From positions 3,038,001 to 3,102,000 of the forward strand of contig CP102272.1 of assembly GCA_025149125.1 (NCBI GenBank): 64,000 nucleotides of DNA, in the 5' to 3' direction. The position numbers were made by a program, and so were the translations under genes. How positions within the stretch are numbered: the first letter of the stretch is position 1; every line of letters starts with the position of its first letter. Of this stretch, positions 43,475 to 53,037 are shown piece by piece. The notes beneath the pieces are model-generated. The model did not search any database. It saw nothing but the letters and a program-made list of their open reading frames with translations, and was not told the DNA's origin. The DNA is from [Clostridium] asparagiforme DSM 15981. GTDB lineage: Bacteria > Bacillota > Clostridia > Lachnospirales > Lachnospiraceae.

Positions 43475-44841
43475 TATTGCATAACACATACCGCTGGCTG
43501 GACAAGAACCGGGGGAGAATCCGCACGGCCATTGGCATGGCGTGGCCGTCGGTGCTGGAGTCCTTTTTGGTGGCGCTGGCGGGCATGGTGGACACCATGA
43601 TGGTCAGTTCCATCGGGGCCTACGCGGTGGCGGCCGTGGGCCTGACCACCCAGCCAAAATTCATCGGCCTGGCGCTGTTTATCGCCACCAACGTGTCGGT
43701 TTCGGCCCTGGTGGCCCGGCGAAAAGGGGAGATGGACGCTTACGGGGCCAACGAGACCCTGCTGACCGCCCTGGTGTTCACCGCCATTGCGGGGACGGTG
43801 GTCAGCGCGGTTTGCGTGTATCTGGCGGACCCCATTATCCGCCTGTGCGGCTCAGGGGCGGACACCCACGAGGGAGCGGTGCTGTATTTCCGCATCATCA
43901 TGGGCGGCATGATGTTCAACATCATCTCCCTGGTGATCAACGCGGCCCAGCGGGGGTCCGGTAACACCCGCATCGCCATGACCACCAACGTGACCTCCAA
44001 CCTGCTCAACATTGTGGGAAACTACCTGTTAATCGGCGGCCACTTCGGTTTCCCGGCCCTGGGGATCAAGGGGGCGGCTATCGCCACGGTGTTCGGCACC
44101 GTGGTGGCCTGCGTCATGAGCATCGCTTCCCTGCTGCGGAGAGACAGCTTTGTGAACATCCGAACCATGGTGCGGGACAAGGTGCGGCTGTCCCTGCGGC
44201 CGGTGAAAGCCATCGCAAAGCTCAGCTCCAGCGTGTTTCTGGAACAGCTTCTCATGCGGGCGGGCTTCATGTCCACCGCGGTGATGACCGCCAAACTGGG
44301 GACCGAGGCATTCGCGGCCCATCAGGCGGCCATGAACATTTTAAGCATCTCCTTCTCCTTCGGGGACGGCATGCAGGTGGCGGCAGTGGCCCTGATCGGC
44401 CGCAGCCTGGGGGAGAAGCGGCCTCAGCTGGCCCGCCTCTACGGGCAGATCTGCCAGCGCATTGGCAATGTGATCTCTCTGGCGGTCTCGGTGTTCTTTC
44501 TTCTGTGCGGGCGCTTTTTGTACCAGATCTATTTCGACGAACCGCACATTGTGGACATGGGCGTGACGCTGGTGCGCGTGATTGTGCTGATCGTGATCGT
44601 GCAGATCGCCCAGGTGATCTACATGGGCTGCCTGCGGGGCGCGGGGGACGTGATTTTCACCACCATCGCCTCCACCGTCAGCGTTACCATCATCCGGACT
44701 GCGGTCTCCTACGTCATGTGTTACGTGGCGGGTCTGGGCCTGATGGGAATCTGGCTGGGGATTCTGGCGGACCAGATCAGCCGTTTTCTGTTCACCAACT
44801 GGCGCTTCAAATCCGGAAAATGGACGAAAATCCGCATTTAG
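43471..44841 (+). CDS. MATE-family efflux transporter (first copy)
   Basis: 456 residues with 12 hydrophobic helices. N-terminal start MILHNTYRWLDKNRGRIRTAIGMAWPSVLES and the two-lobe MatE layout (helices 1-6, about 15-200; 7-12, about 245-445). Translationally coupled to the LysR gene. The substrate is unknown; family members export cationic drugs or metabolites by Na+ or H+ antiport. A second, different MATE gene is at 55413. Confidence 0.93.
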   Translation: MILHNTYRWLDKNRGRIRTAIGMAWPSVLESFLVALAGMVDTMMVSSIGAYAVAAVGLTTQPKFIGLALFIATNVSVSALVARRKGEMDAYGANETLLTALVFTAIAGTVVSAVCVYLADPIIRLCGSGADTHEGAVLYFRIIMGGMMFNIISLVINAAQRGSGNTRIAMTTNVTSNLLNIVGNYLLIGGHFGFPALGIKGAAIATVFGTVVACVMSIASLLRRDSFVNIRTMVRDKVRLSLRPVKAIAKLSSSVFLEQLLMRAGFMSTAVMTAKLGTEAFAAHQAAMNILSISFSFGDGMQVAAVALIGRSLGEKRPQLARLYGQICQRIGNVISLAVSVFFLLCGRFLYQIYFDEPHIVDMGVTLVRVIVLIVIVQIAQVIYMGCLRGAGDVIFTTIASTVSVTIIRTAVSYVMCYVAGLGLMGIWLGILADQISRFLFTNWRFKSGKWTKIRI

Positions 44842-45085
44842 GACGTTCGGTACGTCGCACCAGGACGTGCTTGCCGTATGTCCCGGGCCGCCCGCAGCAG
44901 GAACCTGGTTGATACAAATGATATAATCCTTGCTTATGGAAAATATAATAAAGACTGTCTTTACTTATGACAACCGCTGTAGTAAAGTATAAAAGGATTT
45001 GGTCCGGCGGTTTGGGCGGTCCAATGACAAGCGATACGGTTACACGACAAGGTTTGCGGGCTTTGCCCAAAGGAGGATTATCAAA

Positions 45086-46363
45086 ATGGTTCAAGCGATT
45101 GTAGGAGCGAACTGGGGAGACGAGGGAAAAGGCAAGATCACGGACATGCTGGCCAAGGAATCGGACATCATCATCCGCTTTCAGGGCGGCAGCAACGCGG
45201 GCCACACCATCATCAACAACTACGGTAAGTTTGCGCTTCACCTGCTTCCGTCCGGCGTGTTTTACCAGCACACCACCAATATCATCGGAAACGGCGTGGC
45301 GCTCAACATCCCCTATCTGGTTAAGGAGGTTCAGTCTCTGGTGGAGAAGGGCGTGCCTCAGCCCCACATCCTGGTATCGGACCGGGCGCAGATTCTGATG
45401 CCTTACCACGTGCTGTTTGACACCTACGAGGAAGCGCGTCTGGCGGGTAAGTCCTTTGGTTCCACCCAGTCGGGCATCGCGCCGTTTTATTCCGATAAAT
45501 ATGCCAAGACCGGCTTTCAGGTAAGCGAGCTCTACGAGGAGGAGAGCCTGAAGGAGAAGGTATACCGCGTCTGCGAGATGAAGAACGTGCTGCTGGAGCA
45601 CCTGTACCACAAGCCGCTTCTGGACCCGCAGGAGGTATTTGAGGAGATGCTGGAGTACCGCGCCATGGTGGATCCTTATGTGTGCGATACCTCCGCTTAC
45701 CTGTACGAGGCCATCCGTCAGGGCAAACGGATTCTGCTGGAGGGACAGCTTGGCTCCTTAAAGGACCCGGACCACGGCATCTATCCCATGGTCACTTCCT
45801 CCTCCACGCTGGCGGCTTACGGCGCCATCGGAGCCGGGATTCCGCCCTATGAGATCAAGGACATTATCACCGTGGTGAAGGCGTATTCCAGCGCCGTGGG
45901 CGCGGGCGCTTTTGTCAGCGAGCTTTTCGGCGACGAGGCGGAGGAGCTGCGCCGCCGCGGCGGTGACGGCGGGGAGTACGGGGCCACCACCGGACGTCCG
46001 CGCCGGGTGGGCTGGTTCGACGCGGTGGCCACCCGCTACGGCTGCCGCGTCCAGGGAGCCACCGAGGCGGCCTTCACGGTGCTGGATGTGCTGGGATATC
46101 TGGACGAGCTGTCCGTGTGCGTGGGTTATGAGATCGACGGACAGGTCACGAAAGATTTCCCGACCACAGGCAAGCTGAATCGGGCGAAACCGGTTTATGC
46201 CAAATTGCCCGGCTGGAAGTGCGATATCCGCGGCATCAAAAACTACAGGGATCTGCCCGAGAACTGCCGGGGCTATATCGAGTTCGTGGAGAAGGAGATC
46301 GGCGTGAAGATCACCATGGTCTCCAACGGACCGGGGCGCGAAGATATCATTCTGCGCAAGTAA
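45086..46363 (+). CDS. purA: Adenylosuccinate synthetase
   Basis: GTP-dependent step from IMP to adenylosuccinate. P-loop-like GANWGDEGKGKITDML at the N-terminus and GSTQSGIAPFYSDK near 135. 425 residues. ATG 45086 follows AAAGGAGG. The 244-base leader holds no clear riboswitch; a TATAAA box lies near 44989. Strong terminator follows. Confidence 0.97.
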   Translation: MVQAIVGANWGDEGKGKITDMLAKESDIIIRFQGGSNAGHTIINNYGKFALHLLPSGVFYQHTTNIIGNGVALNIPYLVKEVQSLVEKGVPQPHILVSDRAQILMPYHVLFDTYEEARLAGKSFGSTQSGIAPFYSDKYAKTGFQVSELYEEESLKEKVYRVCEMKNVLLEHLYHKPLLDPQEVFEEMLEYRAMVDPYVCDTSAYLYEAIRQGKRILLEGQLGSLKDPDHGIYPMVTSSSTLAAYGAIGAGIPPYEIKDIITVVKAYSSAVGAGAFVSELFGDEAEELRRRGGDGGEYGATTGRPRRVGWFDAVATRYGCRVQGATEAAFTVLDVLGYLDELSVCVGYEIDGQVTKDFPTTGKLNRAKPVYAKLPGWKCDIRGIKNYRDLPENCRGYIEFVEKEIGVKITMVSNGPGREDIILRK

Positions 46364-46407
46364 TATTCCCCGCAGGCAATACTCCCCGTGGCAGGGAGCA
46401 AAGGGTC

Positions 46408-46457
46408 AAAAAGGACGTCCCGCAGGCTTTGGTTACAGCCTGGGGGCGTCCTTTTTG
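46408..46457. terminator. Terminator of purA
   Basis: About 20-bp stem (AAAAAGGACG ... CGTCCTTTTT with internal mismatches), T run on both strands, so it may also act on the minus strand. Confidence 0.93.
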
Positions 46458-46469
46458 TCGCAGAGCGCC

Positions 46470-46521
46470 TTGCGGGCGATTGCGGAATGTAATGGGCCTC
46501 TGACGCGGCCTGCGGGCGATT
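46470..46521. repeat. REP-like repeat, one full and one partial unit
   Basis: A partial unit TTGCGGGCGATTGCG (46470-46484) joins a full unit opening GAATGTAATGGGCC (46485-46521). Same family as 35711-35826. It ends directly at the stop codon of the minus-strand gene. Confidence 0.85.
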
Positions 46522-46737
46522 TTAAGAGCGGTCCTTACCGTCCGGGTCCTCGTCCCGTTTTAACACCTTTCCGATCAGGTTCATGGCGTAGAAGAACACC
46601 GGCACCAGCACCAGGCAGAGCAGGGCGGCCATGAGATAGTTGGCCGGCGCGCCGGTGATGGCCAGCACCAGGATGGCGACGGACAGTGCGATGAACAGAA
46701 GAGCGGCAATCAGAGCCGCAACGCGTTTGAATTTCAT
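46522..46737 (-). CDS. Small membrane protein (71 aa), unknown
   Basis: Two hydrophobic helices (about 7-30 and 34-58), then a short charged tail (KRDEDPDGKDRS). AAAGGAG precedes ATG 46737. It starts 25 bases after the ABC-F stop, so it is probably co-transcribed with that gene. The function is unknown. Confidence 0.75.
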   Translation of the reverse strand: MKFKRVAALIAALLFIALSVAILVLAITGAPANYLMAALLCLVLVPVFFYAMNLIGKVLKRDEDPDGKDRS

Positions 46738-46762
46738 TGGATTCTCCTTTCAGCCGGCCGCA

Positions 46763-48772
46763 TCAGATTTCCTCGGCCAGCTCTTCCCAGCGGGCATAGA
46801 GCTCTTCCAGGCGGGAGGCACCCTCCTCCTTCTCCTTGTTCAGCTCCATCAGCCGGGCCACGTCGGTGTAGACTTCCTCCAGAGCCAGAAGGCCGTCGAT
46901 CTCGGCATCCCGGGTTTCCAGGCGGTGGATCTCGTCCTCGGTCTTTTTGAGATCGTTCTGGAGCTTGCGGATCCTGGCCTGCTCCTCCTTCTGGGCCTTC
47001 CATTCCAGTTTACCCGCAGGAGCGGCGCTTGATTCCTTCTCGGATAAAACCGGACCCGCCTCCGGGGCGAAGATAGCGGCTGCCGCCTTGCCGCCCGGGA
47101 TCAGGACGGAGCTGGGGACGGACCCGGGAAGCACAGAGGCCAGGCGCTGGAAGTGAGCGGCCTCCACGTCCTCCTTTTTCTCCAGATAATAGTCGTAGTT
47201 GCCGATATAGTTCACAAAGCTGCGCCCGGTCAGATCCAGAATCCGGGTGGCGGTGCGGTTGATGAAATAGCGGTCGTGGGACACGTACAGCACAGTGCCG
47301 GTGTAGCGGTTTAAGGCGCTCTCCAGAATCTCCTTGGAGGTGATGTCCAGATGGTTGGTGGGCTCGTCCAGGAGTAGAAAATTGGCGTCCGAGAGCATGA
47401 GTTTGGCCAAGGATACCCGGCCCCGCTCGCCGCCGCTCAAATCCCGGATCAGCTTGAACACGTCGTCCCCGGTGAACAGAAAGGAGGCCAAAGTGTTTCG
47501 GATCTGGGTGTTGTTCATGGTGGGGTATGTGTCCTGAATCTCGTCAAACAGGGTCTTTTCCATGTGCAGCACCTGGTGCTCCTGGTCGTAGTAGCCGATG
47601 TGCACCTTGGAGCCCAAACGGATCTCGCCGGTATCCGAGGGGAGCATCCGGTTGATGATCTTTAACAGGGTGGTCTTGCCCGTGCCGTTGTTGCCGATGA
47701 TGGCGATGCGCTCGCCGCGCTTGACCTCAAAATCCACGTGCTCGAACAGGAGCTGGGAGCCGAAGGATTTTCTTAAGTCCTTAACGGTCAGCACGTCGTT
47801 GCCGCTGACCACGTCCGGCTCCAGGCGGATGTCCATGGAGTCGTTGACCTCCACCGGCTTGTCGATGCGCTCGATTTTCTCCAGCATCTTCTCGCGGCTC
47901 TCCGCCCTGCGGATGGATTTCTCACGGTTGAAGGATTTGAGCTTGGTGATCACCGCCTCCTGGTGCCGGATTTCCTGCTGCTGGTTTAAGTAAGCGCGGA
48001 TCTGGGCGTCCCGGAGCATGGCCTTCTTGTCGGAGTAGGCGGAGTAGTTGCCCAAAAACACGGTGCCGACGCCGTTGTCCAGCTCCACGATCTTGGTCAC
48101 CACCCGGTCCAGAAAATACCGGTCGTGGGCTACGATCAGCACCGCTCCGGTGTAGCTCTTTAAGTAGGTCTCCAGCCAGGCGATGGACTCCATGTCCAGG
48201 TGGTTGGTGGGCTCGTCCAAGAGCAGGATGTCGGGCTTTGTCAGCAGCAGCTTTCCCAGGGACACCCGGGTCTTCTGACCGCCGGACAGGGCGGTGATGG
48301 GCTTGGTAAACTCATCCTCCTCAAAGCCCAGGCCCTTTAAGACGCCCGTGATCTCGCTGCGGCAGGCGTAGCCGTTGGCCATCTCAAACTCGTGGTTTAA
48401 GCGGCCGTACTGGGCCAGCTTGGCCTCCAGCTCGTCCCCGGAAGCGGATTTCATCTCCAGCTCCAGGCGGCGCAGCTGTTCCTCCATCTCCAGGATGGGG
48501 CGCTTGACCTCCAGCAGCGCGTCGTAGATGGTCTCGGCGCCCTCCAGGTCCTGGTGCTGGGCCAGATAACCGATGGTGGAGCCCTTGGAAACGGTGACGC
48601 TGCCCTCGTCGGGCGCCAGCTCTCCGATCATAATTTTGAGCAGGGTGGACTTGCCGGCGCCGTTTATGCCGACCACGGCTGCTTTTTCATGTTCCTCTAT
48701 ATGAAAGGATATGTGTTTTAAAATATCGTTGTCCCCGAAGGATTTGGTTATGTTGCTGCACGACAAAATCAT
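46763..48772 (-). CDS. ABC-F family ATPase
   Basis: Two ABC ATPase domains in one chain, without membrane helices. Walker A GINGAGKST near 37 and GNNGTGKTT near 352; LSGGQKTRVSL and LSGGERGRVSL; Walker B DILLLDEPTNHLD and NFLLLDEPTNHLD. The inter-domain linker has charged helices and the C-terminus is a coiled coil (about 570-669). 669 residues, YdiF/Uup-like. Members bind the ribosome, some give antibiotic resistance; the subfamily cannot be told here. AAAGGAG ribosome site. Confidence 0.95.
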   Translation of the reverse strand: MILSCSNITKSFGDNDILKHISFHIEEHEKAAVVGINGAGKSTLLKIMIGELAPDEGSVTVSKGSTIGYLAQHQDLEGAETIYDALLEVKRPILEMEEQLRRLELEMKSASGDELEAKLAQYGRLNHEFEMANGYACRSEITGVLKGLGFEEDEFTKPITALSGGQKTRVSLGKLLLTKPDILLLDEPTNHLDMESIAWLETYLKSYTGAVLIVAHDRYFLDRVVTKIVELDNGVGTVFLGNYSAYSDKKAMLRDAQIRAYLNQQQEIRHQEAVITKLKSFNREKSIRRAESREKMLEKIERIDKPVEVNDSMDIRLEPDVVSGNDVLTVKDLRKSFGSQLLFEHVDFEVKRGERIAIIGNNGTGKTTLLKIINRMLPSDTGEIRLGSKVHIGYYDQEHQVLHMEKTLFDEIQDTYPTMNNTQIRNTLASFLFTGDDVFKLIRDLSGGERGRVSLAKLMLSDANFLLLDEPTNHLDITSKEILESALNRYTGTVLYVSHDRYFINRTATRILDLTGRSFVNYIGNYDYYLEKKEDVEAAHFQRLASVLPGSVPSSVLIPGGKAAAAIFAPEAGPVLSEKESSAAPAGKLEWKAQKEEQARIRKLQNDLKKTEDEIHRLETRDAEIDGLLALEEVYTDVARLMELNKEKEEGASRLEELYARWEELAEEI

Positions 48773-48890
48773 GGTGTTTCTCCTTTACAAAGCCCCGGAT
48801 CAGATTGGGGTTGGGGGCTTTTTGCGGCTGTTTGGCCTATTCAAGTATAATATAGGGTTATATTTTTTTCAAGAACATCATGAAACGTGT

Positions 48891-48919
48891 TTGACATTTT
48901 TTTGACACGTGCGTATAAT
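48891..48919 (+). promoter_or_regulatory. Sigma-A promoter of rex
   Basis: TTGACA, 17-bp spacer, TATAAT. The spacer holds a second TTTGACA, and arms ACGTGT (48885-48890) and ACACGT (48905-48910) form a dyad over the -35, a possible operator. Confidence 0.9.
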
Positions 48920-48978
48920 AGAACTATTAAAATCATACAACGGATGACTATATTTTTTCAGGGAAGGTGACAAGATAA

Positions 48979-49638
48979 ATGGAACGGAAAGAAATCTCCA
49001 AGGCAGTGATCGGAAGGCTGCCGCGCTACTACCGATATTTGGGGGAACTGATCGAAGAGGGCGTGGAGCGGATTTCTTCAAATGAGCTGAGTGCCAGGAT
49101 GAAGGTGACCGCATCGCAGATCCGCCAGGACCTGAACAATTTCGGAGGATTCGGCCAGCAGGGGTACGGATACAACGTGAAATACCTGTACTCGGAGATC
49201 TCAAAGATCCTGGGAATCGACCAGCAGCACAATGTGATTATCATCGGAGCCGGAAATCTGGGCCAGGCGATCGCCAACTACACCAATTTCGAGCGCCGCG
49301 GTTTTGTGATCAAAGGAATGTTCGACATCAACCCCAAGCTGATCGGCCTGGTGATCCGTGGAATCGAGATCCGTTCCGTGGACGACCTGGAGACATTCAT
49401 CAAGGACAACGAGATTCAGATTGCGGCCCTGACCATCCCCAAGACGAAGGCCCCTGAGATCGCGGACCGTCTGGTGAACGCGGGAATCAAGGCGATCTGG
49501 AATTTCGCCCACACCGACCTGGTGGTGCCCGACGACGTGGTGGTGGAGAACGTGCATCTGTCCGAGAGCCTGATGCGCCTGTCCTACCGCGTGTGCAGCA
49601 TGCAGGACCAGGGCGACGGTGAAAAATCCTCCAAGTGA
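48979..49638 (+). CDS. rex: Redox-sensing transcriptional repressor Rex
   Basis: Winged helix at residues 1-80 (SSNELSARMKVTASQIRQDLNNFG), then a Rossmann NAD(H) domain (VIIIGAGNLGQAIANY near 87). Senses the NADH/NAD+ ratio and represses fermentation and electron-transfer genes. 219 residues, normal. Start ATG follows GGGAAGG. Downstream acpS follows after 16 bases. Confidence 0.97.
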   Translation: MERKEISKAVIGRLPRYYRYLGELIEEGVERISSNELSARMKVTASQIRQDLNNFGGFGQQGYGYNVKYLYSEISKILGIDQQHNVIIIGAGNLGQAIANYTNFERRGFVIKGMFDINPKLIGLVIRGIEIRSVDDLETFIKDNEIQIAALTIPKTKAPEIADRLVNAGIKAIWNFAHTDLVVPDDVVVENVHLSESLMRLSYRVCSMQDQGDGEKSSK

Positions 49639-49654
49639 CGGGGTGCCGTGAGCT

Positions 49655-50047
49655 ATGATACTGGGTGTTGGAACGGATTTAGTGGAAATTGACCGCGTCC
49701 GGAAGGCCTGTGAGCGGGATTCTTTTGTGGTGCGCACATTTACGGAACTGGAACGCCGGCAGGCGGGGGACAAAATCTCCCGCTTTGCCGGCAGTTTTGC
49801 TGTCAAGGAGGCTGTGGCCAAGGCGCTTGGTACGGGCTTTCGCGCGTTTATGCCCATCGATATCGAGGTGGCGCGGGATGAGCTTGGAAAGCCTTATGTG
49901 AATCTGTACCGGGGAGCCAAGGCATTGGCTCATGAGCTGGGCGTGGAGCGCATCGAGGTCTCCATCAGCAATACGGCGGAGCACGCCATGGCCTTCGCGG
50001 TGGCGGAGGGCGCGCCCCGGGCAGGTGAAAAGGAGGTTGGCGGATGA
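49655..50047 (+). CDS. acpS: Holo-[acyl-carrier-protein] synthase
   Basis: Phosphopantetheinyl transferase for fatty-acid ACP. Metal site GVGTDLVEIDRV at the N-terminus and FAGSFAVKEAVAKALGTG near 45. 130 residues. The stop overlaps the start of the next gene, so translation is coupled. Confidence 0.96.
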   Translation: MILGVGTDLVEIDRVRKACERDSFVVRTFTELERRQAGDKISRFAGSFAVKEAVAKALGTGFRAFMPIDIEVARDELGKPYVNLYRGAKALAHELGVERIEVSISNTAEHAMAFAVAEGAPRAGEKEVGG

Positions 50048-51702
50048 GAACATTGGTGACCGGAAAACAGATGAAGGCTGTGGACGCCCACGCCATCGTT
50101 ACCGTCGGCATACCGTCCATGGTGCTTATGGAGCGGGCGGCCTTTGCGGTGGCGCGGGAGGTCAAAGGGATATTGGAGGAGGGCGTTACGGGCCGCCCGG
50201 ACCGCGGCGCAGCGGTCTGGTCCGTATGCGGCACCGGGAACAACGGGGCCGACGGTATCGCCGCGGCACGGATGCTGTTTTTAGAGGGCGTGAGCGCCGG
50301 TGTAGTGCTCATTGGTCAGCCGGAGAAGGGTACGGAGGAATTTCTTCAACAGCTGAAAATTGCCCGTAATCTGGGGATGGAGATTCTCTCCCGGGAACAG
50401 TGGGAGGAGCTTTGCAGCCAGGGTGGGATGCAATGCCGGGTTTTGATCGACGCTATCTTCGGCGTGGGTCTGAGCCGTCAGGTGCAGGGCGCGTACGCGG
50501 AGTGCATCCGGCGGATCAACGGCCTGCGCCTGGACGGGACCGTTGAATGCGTAGCGGCGGTGGATATCCCCTCGGGCGTCCACTCCGACACGGGGCAGGT
50601 GATGGGGGAGGCGGTGAGCGCGGATTTGACCGTGACCTTCGGTTGGGAGAAGCGGGGCACGGTGCTCTACCCCGGGCGCAGCCTGGCCGGCCGTGTGGTG
50701 GTGGAGAACATCGGATTTCCGCCCCTGGATTCCCTGAAGCCCGAGGTCCGGGACGGGGAGGACGAGGAGGAAACCCCATACGCCTGTACCTACGGCCCCG
50801 GGGATCTGGAGCGTATTCCTGAGCGCGCGGCCTACTCCAACAAGGGGACCTTTGGCAAGGTGTTGATCGTTGCGGGCTCGGAAAATATGTGCGGCGCAGC
50901 GTATTTGAGCGCTCTGGCCGCCTACCGCACCGGCGCGGGGCTGGTGAAGCTTCTGACTGTGGAGGAGAACCGGCTGATTCTTCAGTCCAGGCTGCCCGAG
51001 GCCATTTTGGCCACCTACACCGCGGGGCAGCTGATGGAAGGGCGGGAGGAATTTCGCAAGCTGATCGACGAGCAGTGCCGGTGGGCCGACGTGGTGGTGC
51101 TGGGGCCCGGTCTGGGCTGCGGCGCTTATGTGGAGTACCTGGTGGAGGACATTCTCACCATGGCCTGCTCGCCGGTGGTGGTGGATGCGGACGGCCTCAA
51201 CACCATCGCGGCCCATCCCTACCTGACTTCCTACTATACGGAAAACATTATCATTACCCCGCACCTTGGGGAGATGGCCCGGCTGACCGGGCAGAGCATC
51301 CCGCAGATCCGGGAGAATCTGGTGGAGACGGCCGCCGAGTACGCGGCCCACTACGGACTCACCTGCGTGCTCAAGGATGCGGCCACGGTGGTCGCTTCCC
51401 GGGAGGGCGGCATCTACATCAATACCAGCGGCACCAGCGCCATGGCCAAGGCCGGTTCCGGCGACGTGCTCACCGGGATCATCGCGGGCCTTCTGGGCCT
51501 GGGCATGGATGAGACGGAGAGCGCCAGGCTGGGCGTTTATATCCACGGCCGGGCGGGCGAGGTGGCAGCGGTGAAAACCGGCTGCCACGGCATGCTGGCC
51601 TCGGATCTGGCGGAGGCCATCGGCAGCGCCATGGGCGGCAAAAAGGCCGGAAATGCGGCGGAGGCCGTTTTGCAGAGCAGGGATTCGGAGGAAAAAAGAT
51701 GA
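50044..51702 (+). CDS. nnr: Bifunctional NAD(P)H-hydrate epimerase / dehydratase
   Basis: Repairs hydrated NADH/NADPH. N-terminal YjeF-type epimerase domain (about 1-230; CGTGNNGADGIAAARML). C-terminal ADP-dependent dehydratase domain (about 245-545; VLIVAGSENMCGAAYLSALAAYRTGAG style, then KAGSGDVLTGIIAGLLG). 552 residues, usual length. Overlaps acpS and alr by four bases each. Confidence 0.96.
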   Translation: MRTLVTGKQMKAVDAHAIVTVGIPSMVLMERAAFAVAREVKGILEEGVTGRPDRGAAVWSVCGTGNNGADGIAAARMLFLEGVSAGVVLIGQPEKGTEEFLQQLKIARNLGMEILSREQWEELCSQGGMQCRVLIDAIFGVGLSRQVQGAYAECIRRINGLRLDGTVECVAAVDIPSGVHSDTGQVMGEAVSADLTVTFGWEKRGTVLYPGRSLAGRVVVENIGFPPLDSLKPEVRDGEDEEETPYACTYGPGDLERIPERAAYSNKGTFGKVLIVAGSENMCGAAYLSALAAYRTGAGLVKLLTVEENRLILQSRLPEAILATYTAGQLMEGREEFRKLIDEQCRWADVVVLGPGLGCGAYVEYLVEDILTMACSPVVVDADGLNTIAAHPYLTSYYTENIIITPHLGEMARLTGQSIPQIRENLVETAAEYAAHYGLTCVLKDAATVVASREGGIYINTSGTSAMAKAGSGDVLTGIIAGLLGLGMDETESARLGVYIHGRAGEVAAVKTGCHGMLASDLAEAIGSAMGGKKAGNAAEAVLQSRDSEEKR

Positions 51703-52889
51703 GACCATATAACAGGGTGTACGCCACCGTGAATCTGGACGCGGTGGCTGACAATATGAAGGAGATGGCGGGCAATCTGCCCTCCGGCACCGGGATGATC
51801 GGCGTGGTGAAGGCGGACGGCTACGGCCACGGCTCCGTTCCGGTGGCGATGGCCGTGGACCCTTACGTCAGGGGCTTCGCCGTTGCCACGGTGGAGGAGG
51901 GAGTGATCCTGCGGCGCCATGGAATCGGGAAAATGATTCTGGTCCTGGGTGTCACCCATCCGGACCAATACGGGGAGCTGATCCGTTATCAGATCCGTCC
52001 CACCGTGTTCACGCTCCGGCAGGCTGAGCGCCTCTCGGAGCTGGCGTGCCGGGAGGGCGTGCGGGCGAAGCTCCATCTGGCGGTGGACACGGGCATGAGC
52101 CGCATCGGCATGGAGCCGGACGAAACTTCGGCGGAGATGGTATTGTCCATGAGCCGTCTGCCCGGGATCGAGATCGAAGGCATGTTCACCCATTTTGCCA
52201 GGGCCGATGAGCGGGATAAGGAATCCGCCCGGGCCCAGCTGGCGGCGTACCTGAACTTCTCAGAGCTATTAAAGAGCCGGGGGATTGAAATCCCGCTTAA
52301 GCACTGCAGCAACAGCGCGGGCATCGTGGAGGGACTGCCCTCCAACAGCCTGGATCTGGTGCGCGCGGGGATTTCCATCTACGGGCTATACCCCTCGGAC
52401 GAGGTGGACCGGGAGACTGTACATCTGACCCCGGTCATGGAACTTAAGAGCCGTATCTCCTACATAAAGACCATCCGTCCGGGTACGCCGGTCAGTTACG
52501 GAGGCACCTTTGTGGCCCGCCGGCCCACGCGCATCGCCACCATCCCGGTGGGGTACGGGGACGGATATCCCCGCAGCCTCTCGTCCCGGGGAAGTGTGCT
52601 CATACGCGGACGGCGGGCGCCGATCCTGGGGCGGGTCTGCATGGACCAGTTCATGGTGGATGTGACGGATATCCCGGAGGCGGAGGAAGAGGACGTGGTG
52701 ACGCTGATCGGCCGGGACGGCGGGGATCAGATTTCCGTGGAGGAGCTGGCCCGGCTTGGGGGCGGATTCCACTATGAGCTGATCTGCGATCTGGGCAAGC
52801 GGGTGCCAAGGGTCTATCTGCGGGGCGGGCGCATCGCCGGAACAAAGGATTATTTTCAGGATGTCTATGAGGGCTTTCGCCGTCCGTAG
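51699..52889 (+). CDS. alr: Alanine racemase
   Basis: PLP enzyme making D-alanine for cell wall; in sporeformers also blocks L-alanine germination. The PLP Lys is in VVKADGYGHGS near 38 and the catalytic Tyr is in SYGGTF near 266. 396 residues. GGAGG precedes the ATG. The neighbouring order acpS-nnr-alr-mazF is common in Firmicutes. Confidence 0.97.
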   Translation: MRPYNRVYATVNLDAVADNMKEMAGNLPSGTGMIGVVKADGYGHGSVPVAMAVDPYVRGFAVATVEEGVILRRHGIGKMILVLGVTHPDQYGELIRYQIRPTVFTLRQAERLSELACREGVRAKLHLAVDTGMSRIGMEPDETSAEMVLSMSRLPGIEIEGMFTHFARADERDKESARAQLAAYLNFSELLKSRGIEIPLKHCSNSAGIVEGLPSNSLDLVRAGISIYGLYPSDEVDRETVHLTPVMELKSRISYIKTIRPGTPVSYGGTFVARRPTRIATIPVGYGDGYPRSLSSRGSVLIRGRRAPILGRVCMDQFMVDVTDIPEAEEEDVVTLIGRDGGDQISVEELARLGGGFHYELICDLGKRVPRVYLRGGRIAGTKDYFQDVYEGFRRP

Positions 52890-52940
52890 TTCCCGGGCGG
52901 TTCCGTTTTCACGTTTGAATCATATGTTAATAGTAGACCG

Positions 52941-52972
52941 CCGTTTCCGGGCGCAGGCTGCGCCTGAAACGG
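52941..52972. other. Hairpin between alr and mazF
   Basis: Arms CCGTTTC and GAAACGG, then a bulged C and seven further pairs including GGGCGCA (one wobble), with a GGC loop. No T run. Its centre CGGGCGCAGGCTGCG recalls the REP-like family. Confidence 0.6.
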
Positions 52973-53037
52973 AGTGAATATATGGTCGGAGAGTGTCAAT
53001 ACTAATGGTAAATATAGATTGACGGAGTGTGAAGACT

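Noticed and set aside
44842-45085. Purine riboswitch in front of purA
   Set aside because: I could not find the conserved guanine/adenine aptamer blocks.
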